From the NCBI GenBank assembly GCA_039720395.1, contig CM077828.1:19008264-19072263 (forward strand): a stretch of DNA of 64,000 bases, read 5' to 3'. The translations under genes and the position numbers were made by a program. Positions 1-11,578 of the stretch are shown piece after piece. This stretch comes from Liquidambar formosana (lineage: Eukaryota; Streptophyta; Magnoliopsida; Saxifragales; Altingiaceae). Every line of letters begins with the position of its first letter. The first letter of the stretch is position 1. Below the pieces are notes generated by a model that worked only from the letters and a program-made list of their open reading frames with translations, did no database searches and was not told the DNA's origin.

Positions 1-366
1 AGTTGAAAAGTGATCACTAAAATGTAATTTTTGCCTTTTCTCTAACAGTGCTTCACTGTTTCAGCATGTGATTTGAAAAAAAAAAAATTTGAAACTATAT
101 TATATTGACACGTGGCATCAACAAGTTTTGTTTCCTCCGTTATTTCTTTCCTAAAGTTGTAGTTCTAGTCGAATTAGGTTTTGTAGCCTATATAAAGACT
201 GTTTCTTTTCATTGAAAGGTTAACTTTCATTCAATAAAGAATTTTCTTTGTAAAATTTTATTCTCTAAGCTCATGGATTCGAGTGTATTACTCTTTTATT
301 TGTGGATTCGAATGATTTTCCAAGAAGCAGGCGGTGCCCTACTTCTTCATAAGTTTCCGCTATGTT
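1..366 (+). mobile_element. LTR-like fragment with promoter, cut by the window edge
   Basis: There is a TATA box (tatataaag, 189-197) and, about 40 bases later, a polyadenylation-type aataaa (233-238), the usual order in the R region of a plant LTR. A duplicated phrase around gtggattcgaa follows. From about 367 the sequence becomes a copy of the spacer repeat seen at 51230-51330. Reading this as the 3' part of an LTR is an inference, because neither terminus nor a target duplication can be seen. A remnant of another promoter is possible. Confidence 0.35.
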
Positions 367-1942
367 AGTTTTAAAATTCAGGATGGTTTCATGATACTAG
401 CCTATAGTTCAAGGGCTCTAGTGTAATTTACTCTTTTTTATTTCGATAGCTAAGATATCATCGATCATTAGTTATATGTTTACATGTAGGTGTTTAGAAC
501 TTCGATCGTTTACATACAACTATGAATATGGCATTTGTGAACTTTAAGAACAATAGAGAGAGCTATGGTTTAATTCATTTATAAGATAGTAAGGGTATAC
601 AATAAAAGTACAAGAAAAAGAGAGAATCTGAGAAAAACTCAAATAACCCTTTCATCGAAATAGATCCCTCTCTTAAAAAGATGAGTGTCCCGAATTCATA
701 GCTGAACTTCATGAACCAATCCATATAACCTCATGAGATTAGAAACAAACCAATAAGAAGAACAGCAATCACTCAAAGGGGTTAGTGAAAGTATCCAAAT
801 TTTAATACCCAACAAATCTAATAAAACCAGTTGAAATAAATGACCTAAAATTAATTTATGAATGTTAAATTGGGAGCAAAATAATAAGGTATCATAAACT
901 TGAACAGTGACCTATATGAGAATCAAATTAAAAACTAAATGATGAACTCTCAAAAAAAAAAAAAAATAGTAATTATAAATGTAGATGTGTAAACAAGGAA
1001 TTAAAACCTTATTATAAAAAGTAAAATAAATAGAGACTCCATTGAGCCTTTTCAATTTTGGTTTTCTTTTTCCTTGAATCTAGTACATGGTTGTTTTTCA
1101 ATTTGGGTGTTTTTTTTTCCTTGAATCTAGTACATGGTTGTCTTTTTCAGTCTATCATGACTCATAGAACTTTATCTTCAACTTCAATAATCTTTTGGGC
1201 AACACTCTACCTTGTTTCTCAATCAGTCTCATTATTCTTACACAAGTATTCTAAAATTGGCTTTAAGCCAATTGAATGAGGGTAAAACCTGAATTTGGAC
1301 CTGAGATGGGTGAGGGAGCAGGACAGATTTAAAATAAATGTAAGGACTAACCACCCATTACTTCAGCAAGTTTTATACGTACCAGTTCAAAATCCATTTT
1401 GTTCTAAGCCTCCCAAATCAAATGAATCACCAGGACTTCACATAGCAAATGAGCTCTGCCAATGAGTGATTTAGTTGCCGGCCCGAAATATTTTGATCAA
1501 ACCATGCGAGAAGAAGTAATTCTTCTTGCTTGTCTAATATCTATAAAGTGAATCTCTTCAACTTCATTGTTAGGTCACCAATTTCAATTACAGAATAATT
1601 AATTAGTTTACCAACTAGATGATCTTACCATTCTGTTTTTGTAAGGTCTTATACATTACCATTTGGGCTTCTTTGGAATATCCTCATGTTAAAGAGGTTT
1701 TATATAAATTACTCGGAGTCTTTGGTTTCAAATCCTATAAAATCTCATTTGGTTCTTGAAAGAACGAGAGAAAACAAAATAAAATGCTCTAAGAAGGCTT
1801 GCTTTCTCAAAACATTTTTTCTTTTTTACAAATTTTTTTTTATATTAAAAATCTTTATTGATTATTGATCAGCATACATGTTTCATAGATGGAGACATGG
1901 AGTCACGAGATAATGGGAAACTCTTACACAACTACAATACAA

Positions 1943-1978
<36 letters not shown>

Positions 1979-2009
1979 GCAAGAATATATCATATTCTTA
2001 ATTATTACC
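367..2009. other. Intergenic DNA downstream of WAK-1
   Basis: Positions 367-540 match the spacer module at 51240-51330 and 55990-56080. The part from about 1740 resembles the 3' flanks of WAK-2 and WAK-3 (phrases such as aaatgctctaa and gagtcacgagata). A (taa)n microsatellite lies at about 1942-1976. I see no gene here; the short open frames have no recognisable content. Confidence 0.5.
1049..1140. repeat. Two-copy tandem repeat, about 47 bp
   Basis: A unit containing ccttgaatctagtacatggt occurs twice in direct tandem, with T-tract length differing between the copies. It is a local duplication with no apparent function. Confidence 0.7.
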
Positions 2010-5000
2010 CTACTCAGACAATAGTGGATGTAAATCTGATGGGCTGGCTCCGGTGAAGCCTAAAGATGAACTTGTTGAAGTGAAAGCACCATCCAACGGG
2101 GCCCTGTTAATTCGATAATGTATTCACCCTTCTGGAAATTTTGTTGAGCAATCAAAGGCAAATGAGATCTGACAATGCCTTCACCCTGTTCGACATTTTG
2201 TTGAGCAATCGACATCCTAATTCCTTCTAACTCCATTGTTACTTCTTTCATTGTAGGCCTTTTCTTTCCACTCAAGTTTAAGCATCGTTTTACAAGGTTA
2301 GCAACTGCTATGATCTCCTCTTTTTTACCCTCCTTCATAACTCGAGCATCAATAATATAAAATAGACGGTTTTCCTCTAATGACAAAATAAAATGTGTTG
2401 CTAGGCTTCTCTCTTCTTGTAATCTTATTGATGAAATTGGCTTATGTCCTGTTAGAAGTTCAGCAAGAACAACTCCAAAGCTGTAAACATCGCTTTTTTC
2501 TGTGAATTGACTTGATTGAAAATACTCAGGATCCAAGTAGCCAAAGGTGCCATGGACAAGGGTAGTCAAGTGAGTTTGTTCGATGGCAATAGATCTTGAA
2601 GTCCCAAAATCTGACACTTTTGCTCTATATTTATCATCTAAAAGTATATTTGTGGACTTAATGCATGTCTCTATGATATATGGGCATGGAAGATGCCGAG
2701 TGTAGATAAGCAACCGCTCCCGTAACCTCTATAGCAATTTGTAAGCGCATTTCCCATGAAAGTGGAAACTCCTCATTTTGATCATGGATAAGCTCAAAAA
2801 GAGTTCCATTGGAGATGAACTCATAAACTAATAGAGGAACTTCTGTCTCCAAGCAACACCCTAATAGCTTAACCACATTCCTGTGGTTAATTTGTGAAAG
2901 AATCACAACCTCATTAATGAATTGCTCTAATTGGTTTTCATCAACTAGTTTCGATTTTTTAATTGCAACAATTCTTCCATCAGTTAACATTCCTTTGAAA
3001 ACTGTTCCTTGACCTCCTTGACCAAGAATGCGATTCTTGTTAAAATTGTCAGTTGCTTTTTCTAACTCCTTGGAAGTGAAAACTTTGTCGACAACACCTT
3101 CATCAGACTTTATTTGCTGTTGTAACAACAAACCACCATTTCTTTTAAAGAACTTGTTTCTGATTCTGGTTTTTCTTATTTTCCTTATTACTTTATACAA
3201 CCAAAAACTACCAAGGAATAGCAATAATGATCCTCCGCTTATGCTGACTCCTACACAACCCAAGAACAAATAAAGTCACATCATTGTCTATAATGCATGT
3301 ATGAAGAAAGTTGAAAAAAATTAGATCATGACATTATAAAAATGATTTGTCTTTCTTGTCACTATGTTACTTTTATATACCCATCATCTAATATTTGATG
3401 TTGACAGACTTTTGCAAACAGATTCTTTTGTCTGGAAGAGGTTAGGGAAATGCTAATAAGAATGTAACTCAAAATACATAATTGTATAATAAGTGAATTT
3501 CTTATGTCTGAAATTGTACTAAAATTAAATAGTTACACTCACTGTGTTTGTGTCCGTGTGTTTTTTGTTTTTGTCTCCCTTCTTTTTTTTTTCTCCGCAA
3601 AATGTTAGAAAACTTAAATTTTTACCAAATTTGGTTTCTCAACTGATATATCAGTCGCCACTTTAGCCCATTATGGATGGTTATTTTTCTAATAAAATTT
3701 TTAATTAGATAGCTAAACAGCCACATTGGAAAATTTTGAAATATCATATTACTAATTAAAATAGCTAAAAAATATTTAGCATCCTTAGAGATGATGTGAG
3801 ATGATGAGACCTTTATCATTGAATTGGTGCAATGGTGCTATTTCCACTAAAAAAAAATTGTGTTGACTTGGACTACCGAAGATAGGGGGACCCAAACCCA
3901 CAATTGGCCCTCGTGAGCAGGACTCACAACCATGAGATCAATAATTATGAGGGCCCCAAACAAGCACCAGCGGTCTTCTTACGGTATACATGGACATGGG
4001 AGCACCCTTGATGATCAATTTCTATAATAAAGGGTCGCATGCTTTTTTGGTGGGGGTCATAAAGCAATTTTTGTTGTTGATGATAATTTACACATAATTA
4101 AACATATATATGAATCATGAAGGTTTATTATCTTTAAAAAAAAAAAAAAAAAAAGAGTTTTCTTAATGCGTGCATTCAATTAGACAATTATTACATTTGG
4201 AAATAGTGAAAATACACGAAATATAATGCAAATTACCTACAAAAATGTAAAAATGCTTAGGAAACAATGAAAATGCATAAAAAAAAATAGATCAAATTAC
4301 TTAGGAAAAATGCGAAAATGTTTAGAAAATTGTGTAAATACATTTCCCAATATAACGATTGTCTCATTAAGTACAGCTTAACATGCATGTGCCCTCACAG
4401 TGGAGGAGTAACTCCTCCTCTCTTTCACTCATATTACGCCACGTGTAATAGTTAATTTTAAAAAATATGGATATGTTAATACAGATACGTAGACACGTGA
4501 ATACAAATATATATATGTATAATCATATTCATTTGAACACATAAACATTATATATAGACACATAGATGCATATTTATAATAACATAAGGATACATGTATA
4601 TAATCAATTTTTATTTGTTTGTTATACACATAGCATAATATGAGTGGGACTGCTCCTCCACTATAAAGAGCCAAATATTATCCTAAAAAATAGATATTCT
4701 TTTAAAAACCTTTAACATTTTTTTTGTGACCATGATTTAATTGTCATTGTTTTTTAGTAATAACAATTTTTCATGCTAAAAAATAATTATTGGGGTTTAC
4801 CTAGAATGACAGCCCTTGGGGATGTTTTATTGTCGCAGTAAAATTCCTCTGTGCCGTTGCGTGTTCCTAGGAACATACATCTTCCCTTGCAGCCGGCGCA
4901 TACTCCAACAACTGACAAACAAAAATAGAATTAAAAAAAGAAAAAACAGACAAATTTATTAATAATTTGTTGGTGCTTTTTCAAGGAAAATGTTTTTCTT

Positions 5001-6677
5001 AAATCAAGATTTTGTAGGGGAACTACTTAAGACGAAGATGGTTATTTTGATTTTAAAAATTAGTACTCCTTCTAACATCACGGTTAAGGAGCATCACAAA
5101 CGTCAAGATCGATTCACAACACATAAGTTTTAATGGAGTTCCGCATTATTTGCATGATGAGATCCACGAGTAATATCACGCCTTGTTAAATTTTATACTT
5201 CGTAGTAAAAAGCTTAGCTATGATTCTGCGTGGGCAAAATGTGGTACTATGTTTAAAATATCTATGTCATAAATATTTTTGTCAAATGGCATGGTAATTT
5301 AGTGGCATTTGTTTAACTTATTAAACGAATGATTTCAGATTCAAATTCATAAATAAGAAACATTAATACCCATTTATTGATATTAAAGATTTAGAAGTAA
5401 AGGTAAATTCTATTGACTGTAAGGGGGTGGGGGAAAAAAGGTGTGATATTATGTTTTACCTTTTGAAATTAAAGGAAAATTGATGTGCCACAACACTCAA
5501 TTGTGACATGGCTTGCACAAGGCAGTGGCCTGTGGGGTTGTGGCCTAGCTCTCTTGGCTCTTCCTTTCAAAGGGGAGGTTATGGTTTTAGTTCCTACTGG
5601 TCATGTATAGAGTTGATTTAGGATCGCACAATTTGTGTATTATCAGTCATGCAATCATGTATTAACACCAACCGTGCGATCATGCACAATAAGATACTAT
5701 TAACAACACCAAATCTTAATTCTGTGTATAAGAGAGAGGAGTTATTGAATCATGAAAAGAAGGAAAAAAAAAAAAAACAAAAAAAAAAAAAAAAACAAAC
5801 AAACAAACAAAAACAAAACCTAGCTTGCATATCTCAAGTTCTCAACCCATGACCAAGTCTCTACGAAGAAAATTTTACCTTCACATCGATTTGGAATATA
5901 ACCATTCCCTTCATAAGCGGTTGAACATTGACAAGAATAAGTTTGCACCCCATTGATCACTTGTCGCCCGTAACAGAACTGATTTGGATAACGGCGTCCA
6001 GGGAGGTTGTCTAAGCTTGTTATCATCCATTCCAATACCACCGGCGAAGACGAATTTGAAAAATTGAGTGCTAGAATTGAAGACTCCGCTGAGTACGAGT
6101 ACGATAAGAAGGAATTCGTACATTCCTCTGTTGCACTATTAATGGTAGTTGTGATATTGTACATAGCAAGACTCGACGGAATTGAGGTTTCGCAACAGTT
6201 GATGCCGTAGCAACCATCTGTAGAGATAGTGCTATTGCAAAGAGAAGTACAACCTCCCAGGGTTTTCTCACCCTGGCTGAGGAGGGCATTACCACAACCA
6301 CTCACTGTGAATTTATTCAAATTGGAGAAGAGAAAAGGGCTTTCCGTCAAGTCCGCGCTCGCCCACGTACTGCCTTTACAGATGGGAGGTACTGGAACGT
6401 TCACTATCACGTATTGGCTGTCCAATAATATGCTTAACACCTCCAGATTGAATCGACTCAAAAATGGTTTTGCGGGATTCACAGATTCATTTCAGGTTAT
6501 CTCGAACCATTTTCCATGGTAACACTGCTCAGCCCCGAAACCAAATGGGTAGGGAATACTAACATTGCCGCATACATCTAGACAGCCAGGCTGTGCCAGG
6601 GATGGCATAGCTGCTGATGATTGGAGGAGGCATAGTAATAGTAAGGTGATGAGGTGAGGCACCGATTCCAGAGTCAT
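2010..6677 (-). pseudogene. WAK-1, wall-associated kinase-like pseudogene
   Basis: This has the same three-exon structure as WAK-2. Exon 1 is 5879-6677 (signal peptide, GUB_WAK_bind-type domain with the phrase SIPYPFGFG, and a Cys-rich segment ending YEGNGYIPNRC). Exon 2 is 4801-4911 (37 codons, splice sites intact). Exon 3 is 2010-3250 (membrane segment, juxtamembrane, kinase). Three lesions are visible. A Cys codon TGC has become TGA at 6492-6494, directly after FEIT. A 4-bp insertion at about 2663-2666 breaks the frame just after HRD, the catalytic loop. A net 2-bp insertion near 2097-2103 shifts the C-terminus; the ancestral stop lies at 2010-2012. Unlike WAK-2, exon 1 keeps the conserved Cys cluster (DGCYGINCC). 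Introns are 3251-4800 and 4912-5878. The protein would have been a cell-surface receptor kinase; none can be made from this frame. Any of the lesions could be an assembly error, but three together argue for a dead gene. Confidence 0.9.
5755..5820. repeat. A-rich low-complexity tract
   Basis: Runs of A interrupted by single C or G (aaaac/aaac units) lie in intron 1 of the WAK-1 pseudogene. It is simple sequence only, with no target duplication or element body seen. Confidence 0.7.
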
Positions 6678-7150
6678 TGCTTCTTTTGAGTTATATTTTT
6701 GGAAATGGGATGAGAATACAGATTGAGGGACTCAAGAAATACATGAATCCTATTTCTAGATGGGCGATTAAGAAGAATATGGGACGCCCACCGGATTTGA
6801 ATTCTTGAATTCATGCCTTTTGATTTTTTTTTTTTCGACTTTGAGATTTTTCTACTTTAAAAATGAGAAATTGGAGTAGAAACCTGCACGATGCATTCCC
6901 CATGGAGAGGCACAATTGATTAATCTTAAAGTCAAGATGAAAGGGATAGGACGAGATATTTTGTTGATGACTCAAAGCTTCGCGATAAGGAAATTTTTGG
7001 AGTTGCAAACAAGCATTTATCACGCAATTGCAGATTTCTTTATTGGATTTTTTACAGCCCAGGGAATAGAAATTCTCTTTGGTTAAACTTCCAAGAGAGG
7101 CTTTATAGTTACATGAAAATTACACTATGATCAAAATTTTCTTTATGTAT
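6678..7150 (-). promoter_or_regulatory. 5' flank of WAK-1, duplicated elsewhere
   Basis: This is the upstream region of the pseudogene. Positions 6840-7130 have a diverged copy at 57370-57860 (shared phrases gaaacctgc, ggagaggcacaa and ttttggagttgcaaac), and parts recur at 43370-43520. No convincing TATA box was found close to the ATG. The copy at 57.4 kb has no gene next to it and carries a SINE; the sequence at 7085-7105 here is that SINE's empty site. Confidence 0.55.
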
Positions 7151-7263
7151 CCCATAACCCACTAATACATGATGTACAAACTCCAATACGGTTGTTGAAA
7201 TTAGTTATATCATTATATGCTTCCCTAATCATCATCCTATGCGTGTATAAATATATTTTTAGG

Positions 7264-7403
7264 GCTATGTTTGATATAAGTTATATCAACACTATGCATT
7301 GGGGTTGTATCCTTTGCATTGGTTCAATATACCTCATATCCCACTAATGCATAAGGTACAACTCTTAATGCGAGTGTTGATATAAGGTATATCAACACGT
7401 GCT
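7264..7403. mobile_element. Fold-back MITE-like element
   Basis: Two arms of about 50 bases are inverted copies of each other. The left arm contains atatcaacac and gttgtatcctttgcatt; the right arm contains aatgcataaggtacaac and gtgttgatat. A short centre separates them. The same family recurs at 60060-60310. No coding capacity. The superfamily is not determined, because the target duplication is unclear. Confidence 0.55.
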
Positions 7404-7665
7404 TACCTGATCATCATCCTATTTATGTATATGTACGTGTATATATATTTGATAATGTGTTAGAGTTGAGAATAGAGTCCACACTACAATGGTTGTTAGT
7501 GCATGCATGAATTCTCTCATGCAAAATATTGTAAATAGTGGCAGCCAAGGAGAGTTTCTCAATATAAGTACATAAATTTTCTCTTTTGGCAAAACTGATG
7601 CCCACAAGAATTTAATTAGCCAAAAATAAGATACGGCTTATGAAGCAAAGACTATGAATCTTTTC

Positions 7666-7667
<2 letters not shown>

Positions 7668-7712
<45 letters not shown>
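7668..7712. repeat. (TA)n microsatellite
   Basis: About 22 uninterrupted AT dinucleotides directly precede the Stowaway-like element. Confidence 0.95.
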
Positions 7713-7715
<3 letters not shown>

Positions 7716-7717
<2 letters not shown>

Positions 7718-7976
7718 CTCTCCGTTTCAATTTAAGTGTCCACCTTTCTATTTTGGGATATTTCAAAATAATTGTCACATTTAAAAAGTCAAAGATTCTT
7801 TTTGTTAAATTTTTTAAATTATCTTTAAAAAAGCCTTTTCACTTTTTTCGATGTTTTGTACCTCTAAAGGCAAAATTAAAATTTTAAAACTTAAATAATG
7901 ATTTAAAAACATTTAATAATATTACCTAAAAAAACGTGCTTTTCTAAAGGGGAGATTTAAATTAAAACGGAGGGAA
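7716..7976. mobile_element. Stowaway-like MITE (Tc1/mariner)
   Basis: It begins ctctctccgtttcaattt after a TA and ends with aaaacggagggaa before a TA. This matches the inverted termini (CTCCCTCCGTTT type) and TA target duplication of plant Stowaway MITEs. It is about 261 bp, AT-rich and non-coding. Confidence 0.85.
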
Positions 7977-8208
7977 TAATTAGAATTCAAAGAGAACCCT
8001 TCGATAAAGGGCGTAAAGTAAGATCTAACAGTATAACATCTTATCAAAAACCGCATTATTAAAGTTGGTTGCTTTGGACTCAAAAGAAGGCACCGTGGTC
8101 AAAAGCTAGCTAGTGTCCTCCATTATTTTGTCCTTTTCCTTCTCAATCATACAATGGTAGTGGAATGGGAGGCCCACGCCTATGTACGTTATGAACTTTC
8201 TTGCATTC

Positions 8209-9010
8209 CCAGGGGCGGAACTACATGGGGATTAGGGTCTTACAAAATTTTGAAAAAAAAATTAACACTTAGTGTTAAGTTCAGTGATGGTAATGGAACA
8301 TATGTCGTAGTCGGTGGAGAAAGTATTGAAAAAGAGGTTATCGTAAGCATTAGGTAAAAGAGTAGAGGAGGATTAGCTTGATTTGAACTCAGATGTGTAA
8401 GACAGAATCATCGATTTGAAAAAGCTCATGAGTGTGGATTGGAACATATGCCGTAGTCGGTGGAGAAGATATTGAGGAAGAGGTTGCCGCGCGTAAGCGT
8501 TAGGTAAAAGAGTGGAGGAGGATTAGCTTGATTTGAGCCCAGATACGTAAGACAAAATCATCGATTTGAAAAAGCTCACGAGTGTGGATTGAGACTCGAC
8601 TTCACGGTGAGTCTCCATCTTGATTTGAGATCAGATGCAACCTTTGTGGTTGGTGGTTTTTGATGGCGATTATAATGGGTTTTGCTGTATGGTTCAGTTA
8701 TCCATTTTTCACTCATTGTGTCATTGTCTTGATGGAAGAACCCTTGTCCAATATCTAAAGGAAATAGTTACATATGGGCAAGTGTTTTCTGTTTACTTTG
8801 TCTTCATTTTTATGCTATTGGACACGGGATACCTAGGGGTGGAACTACATGGGGATCAAGGGGGTATGACCCTGCAAAATTTTTTTAAAAAATTAACACT
8901 TAGTGCTAAGTTCAGTAATAATGATGAAACAGATGTCATGGTCGATGGGGAAAGTATTGAAGAAGAAGTTGCTGTAAACGTTAGGTAAAAGAGTGGAGAA
9001 GGATTGCTGA
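8209..9010 (+). repeat. Diverged triplicated repeat, unclassified
   Basis: Three related blocks lie at 8213-8443, 8444-8610 (partial) and 8834-9010. They share aactacatggggat, aaattaacacttagtg, gaaagtattga and ttaggtaaaagagt. Copies 1 and 3 both begin after a cAGGGG- or tAGGGG-type motif, which could be a degenerate transposon terminus. Short open frames cross copies 1 and 3 but end just inside them and have no recognisable domain. I treat this as transposon debris, not genes. Confidence 0.55.
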
Positions 9011-9792
9011 TAAATATCTATCAATTCCAATGGATGGAATGCCTTTGCCCCTCTGTATAGGGCTTTGCTAATTGCCACTCGATCAGTTTTGTTTGCGTGC
9101 ATCCATTTGGGGCCTTTTCTTCTCCACCATGCACTCTTTCCATTTTTTCCTCCAATTCTACGATTCACGCCTCGACCCCCTCCGCCCCTCCCATTCCTAC
9201 TGTACCAGCCCCACTGTGCTACAAAAGTTTTGCCCACTACCTCTCTCACTTTGCTTTTGTGATACACTAATTGTGTCCAAAGTAGCCTTTTGTAATTATC
9301 AAATCTATCCAAAAGTTAAAGCTTCTGGATTAATTGGACTTTTACTTTTCTGTAACAAATACTATAAACAATTCCTAACTACAACACCGTAATATGAGTT
9401 TGTCGATAAAAATGCCCTGAAAGTCTTAAATATATGAATTTTTATTTTTTATTTATTTAATCCTTCTACGAGTGGACATCTAAGGCATCTTATGCACTGT
9501 TATGATAGAAATCCAAGGAACAAGGGAAACTTCGAGAGATGTATGTCAAAGATATAAACAAATTTCGTTATTGAGCACGTGTGTCTACACTCTCTATCAG
9601 TAACGTATGTTCTTTACAAGCACGAAAAATTCTATACCCCACACAGACAAGCAAAGACAATTTCTCCACTTCTCCACACACCCTTCCTTGTCCTTATTCC
9701 AATTTTACTTCCTCCATTTTCCCACGTGCCGATAAGAACCGTTGAGGCCGGCGATTAAATCGCCCAAAAATTTTTAAAAAATCGGTCACATC
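9011..9792. other. Non-coding flank 3' of the EXO70 fragment
   Basis: No gene is recognised. C-rich pyrimidine tracts at about 9130-9250 create overlapping open frames on both strands, which looks compositional. The stretch nearest the EXO70 fragment (9600-9792) may be its original 3' untranslated region, but this cannot be shown from the sequence. Confidence 0.4.
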
Positions 9793-10571
9793 TCAACTGG
9801 ATCGCCGCCCACGCGAATGGGACGAAGAAGGTGAAGGCGAAGATGACGACGTCGAACTCCCTGAAACTCCCGTCCCGTAAAACAAATCCGACAAATAATT
9901 ATCCAAATCGTCAGGGGCAAATCTGACCACCGACTCAAACTACATCCGTGACGTCACCCGAAACTTCTCATAGAACGCCCGATATACCGGCACGATCTTC
10001 TTCGCCACCGAAACTTTGATTTCGTCTCAGAGTTTCGGGTCCGTTACGATCCACGACGTCTGCTTCCGGTGTGCCTCTTCGAAAGCCGAGTTGAATTTCT
10101 TGAAGCACTCATTCACCGTCTCCGGCGAAATTTCCGCCGTCGGATTTTCAGGCAACGATGACAGCACCTTGCTCCATCCCATCCGCTCGTAGTTCGCCGC
10201 GTACTGTTTCACCTTCTCATCGTGCTTCGTCACCCACTCGTCACCGAGAAGGTACCGTAGATTCGATGAACGGACCTTAACGACGACGTATTGAAGGTTG
10301 TTCGCTAAGAATAGGTACGAGAGAGACACGTCTTTGTATAGCTCGGCTTTGCCGTCGAGTTTGCAGAGAACGACGAGGATGAGCCAAGCTAAACGAAGTG
10401 AGATTGCCGACGCCGGATTTTCGTCGAATTCCGAGCTCTCGAAGTAAGATTCCGGCGACGGTGACTGCACATTTAACGGCCAATCGGCAACTATGTCTGC
10501 GAGTATTCCGCTGTAATCGGCAAGGAATGCTATGTAATTCATCACGTAACGTGTCAGAGGGTGAACTATGT
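9793..10571 (-). pseudogene. EXO70 exocyst subunit, C-terminal fragment
   Basis: Read on the minus strand, the frame gives HPLTRYVMNYIAFLADYSG, then AWLILVVLCKLDGKAELY, LANNLQYVVVKVRSSNLR, LGDEWV and YERMGWSKVLSSLPENPTAE. This is the well-conserved C-terminal half of plant EXO70, a subunit of the exocyst that tethers secretory vesicles to the plasma membrane. The frame is broken by TGA at 10027-10029 (probably from Arg CGA, after DPKL) and by a TAG at about 9937; the normal stop is at 9793-9795. Only about 260 of the usual 600 or more codons are present. The 5' edge is abrupt: at 10572 the sequence switches to the spacer repeat also found at 42781 and 54268. It is intronless, as many EXO70 genes are, so retroposition cannot be told from DNA duplication. 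Confidence 0.88.
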
Positions 10572-11465
10572 CTTCTAGTCCCTATGGAGTGGATGTGATG
10601 GTTCAAACGGACTTAATTAATGGCCACGTACATCAAAAATTCTAAAATTAATTTCCTCATAATTCCACTTTTATATGAAAATTTATTTTTGTAATTTCAA
10701 AGCCTCTTGAATATTGAATATTGTGAGAGTTAAGACACTAAGGGCCTGTTTGCTTTCTAATTTTTATTTTCATTTTTTCATTTTCATTTTTTCATTTTTA
10801 TTTTTCAATGAAAATAGAAAACTAATAAAAAAATATGTTCATTTGAAAAAATAAAAAAATAAAAAAATACTAAAAAACTAAACAAAAAACTAAAAAGGTG
10901 AAAATTTAGGGAACTAAAATGCTGGGATCCCTACCATAGTCCTTTTGGAAAATGAATAGAAGGAAAGAAACCACAGAGTAAGAGAATATCCAAACAATTT
11001 TCATTCAAATTTTTTCCAAATTCATCTAGCGCCTTTTAAGTGCCTAGCTAAACCACCCCCCACAAAAAAAAAAACACACACACACAGAGACACACAAGAG
11101 TCCAACTCAGATTTTAACAACAGCATTTTTTATTTTTTAGAAAATGAGTAGAAGTATTAAAGAGAACCTAAAATAAGTAGTGTACCAACAACCACAACCT
11201 ATAATTTGGTGGGCTAATAATCTAGTTCAAGTGTACCAACAAGCAGAACCAAGATTTTCCAATTGTGGGTTTTGATCATTTTATGATTTCCTTGAAAGCC
11301 TAATGAAGTCAAGCCCATTGTAAATATTTCAAATTCATTGCAATGAAAGGAGCATGGCTTTTAAATTCATCGAAACTCGTAGGACTTGGTTAAGCGTCTA
11401 AATGGAAACTACACAAAGACTATAGGCATCTTCATCCCCAAGAGGGCTTAGGAATATGCTAAGGT
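10572..11465. repeat. Spacer module X (copy X0) with orphan WAK 3' flank
   Basis: This copy begins cttctagtccctatggagtg and matches 42781-43240, 52505-53060 and 54268-55035. Its second half (10960-11460: tccaactcagattttaacaa, gtgggctaataat, gaaaggagcatggc) matches the 3' flanks of WAK-2 (36570-37190) and WAK-3 (60870-61970). No kinase exon is attached, so it is probably the remnant of a lost WAK locus. No coding potential is seen. Confidence 0.7.
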
Positions 11466-11578
11466 TATTACCATAGGTCGCATCGGCTTTTCTGGTGTTG
11501 CAATAGATACTAATCGCAACATTTTTGAAGTTATGGCAATGACTTTAACCATTGCAATACACGCTTTCTCTTATAGTG
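11466..11578 (-). mobile_element. CACTA-like terminal fragment
   Basis: It ends cttatagtg on the plus strand, so the minus strand starts CACTATAAGAGAAAG, resembling the CACTA transposon terminus. Repeated ttgcaata/gcaatg motifs resemble subterminal repeats. It sits exactly between two spacer modules: homology to 44076 resumes at 11579. The other terminus is missing. The short length makes this tentative. Confidence 0.4.

Noticed and set aside
3028..3273. Open frames antisense to the kinase exons (3028, 38482, 63309)
   Set aside because: They mirror the conserved juxtamembrane and kinase coding region on the other strand; conservation comes from the real genes.
9065..9392. Overlapping frames at 8893-9392 on both strands
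   Set aside because: C-rich and Pro-rich composition, no start context or recognisable domain, next to transposon debris.
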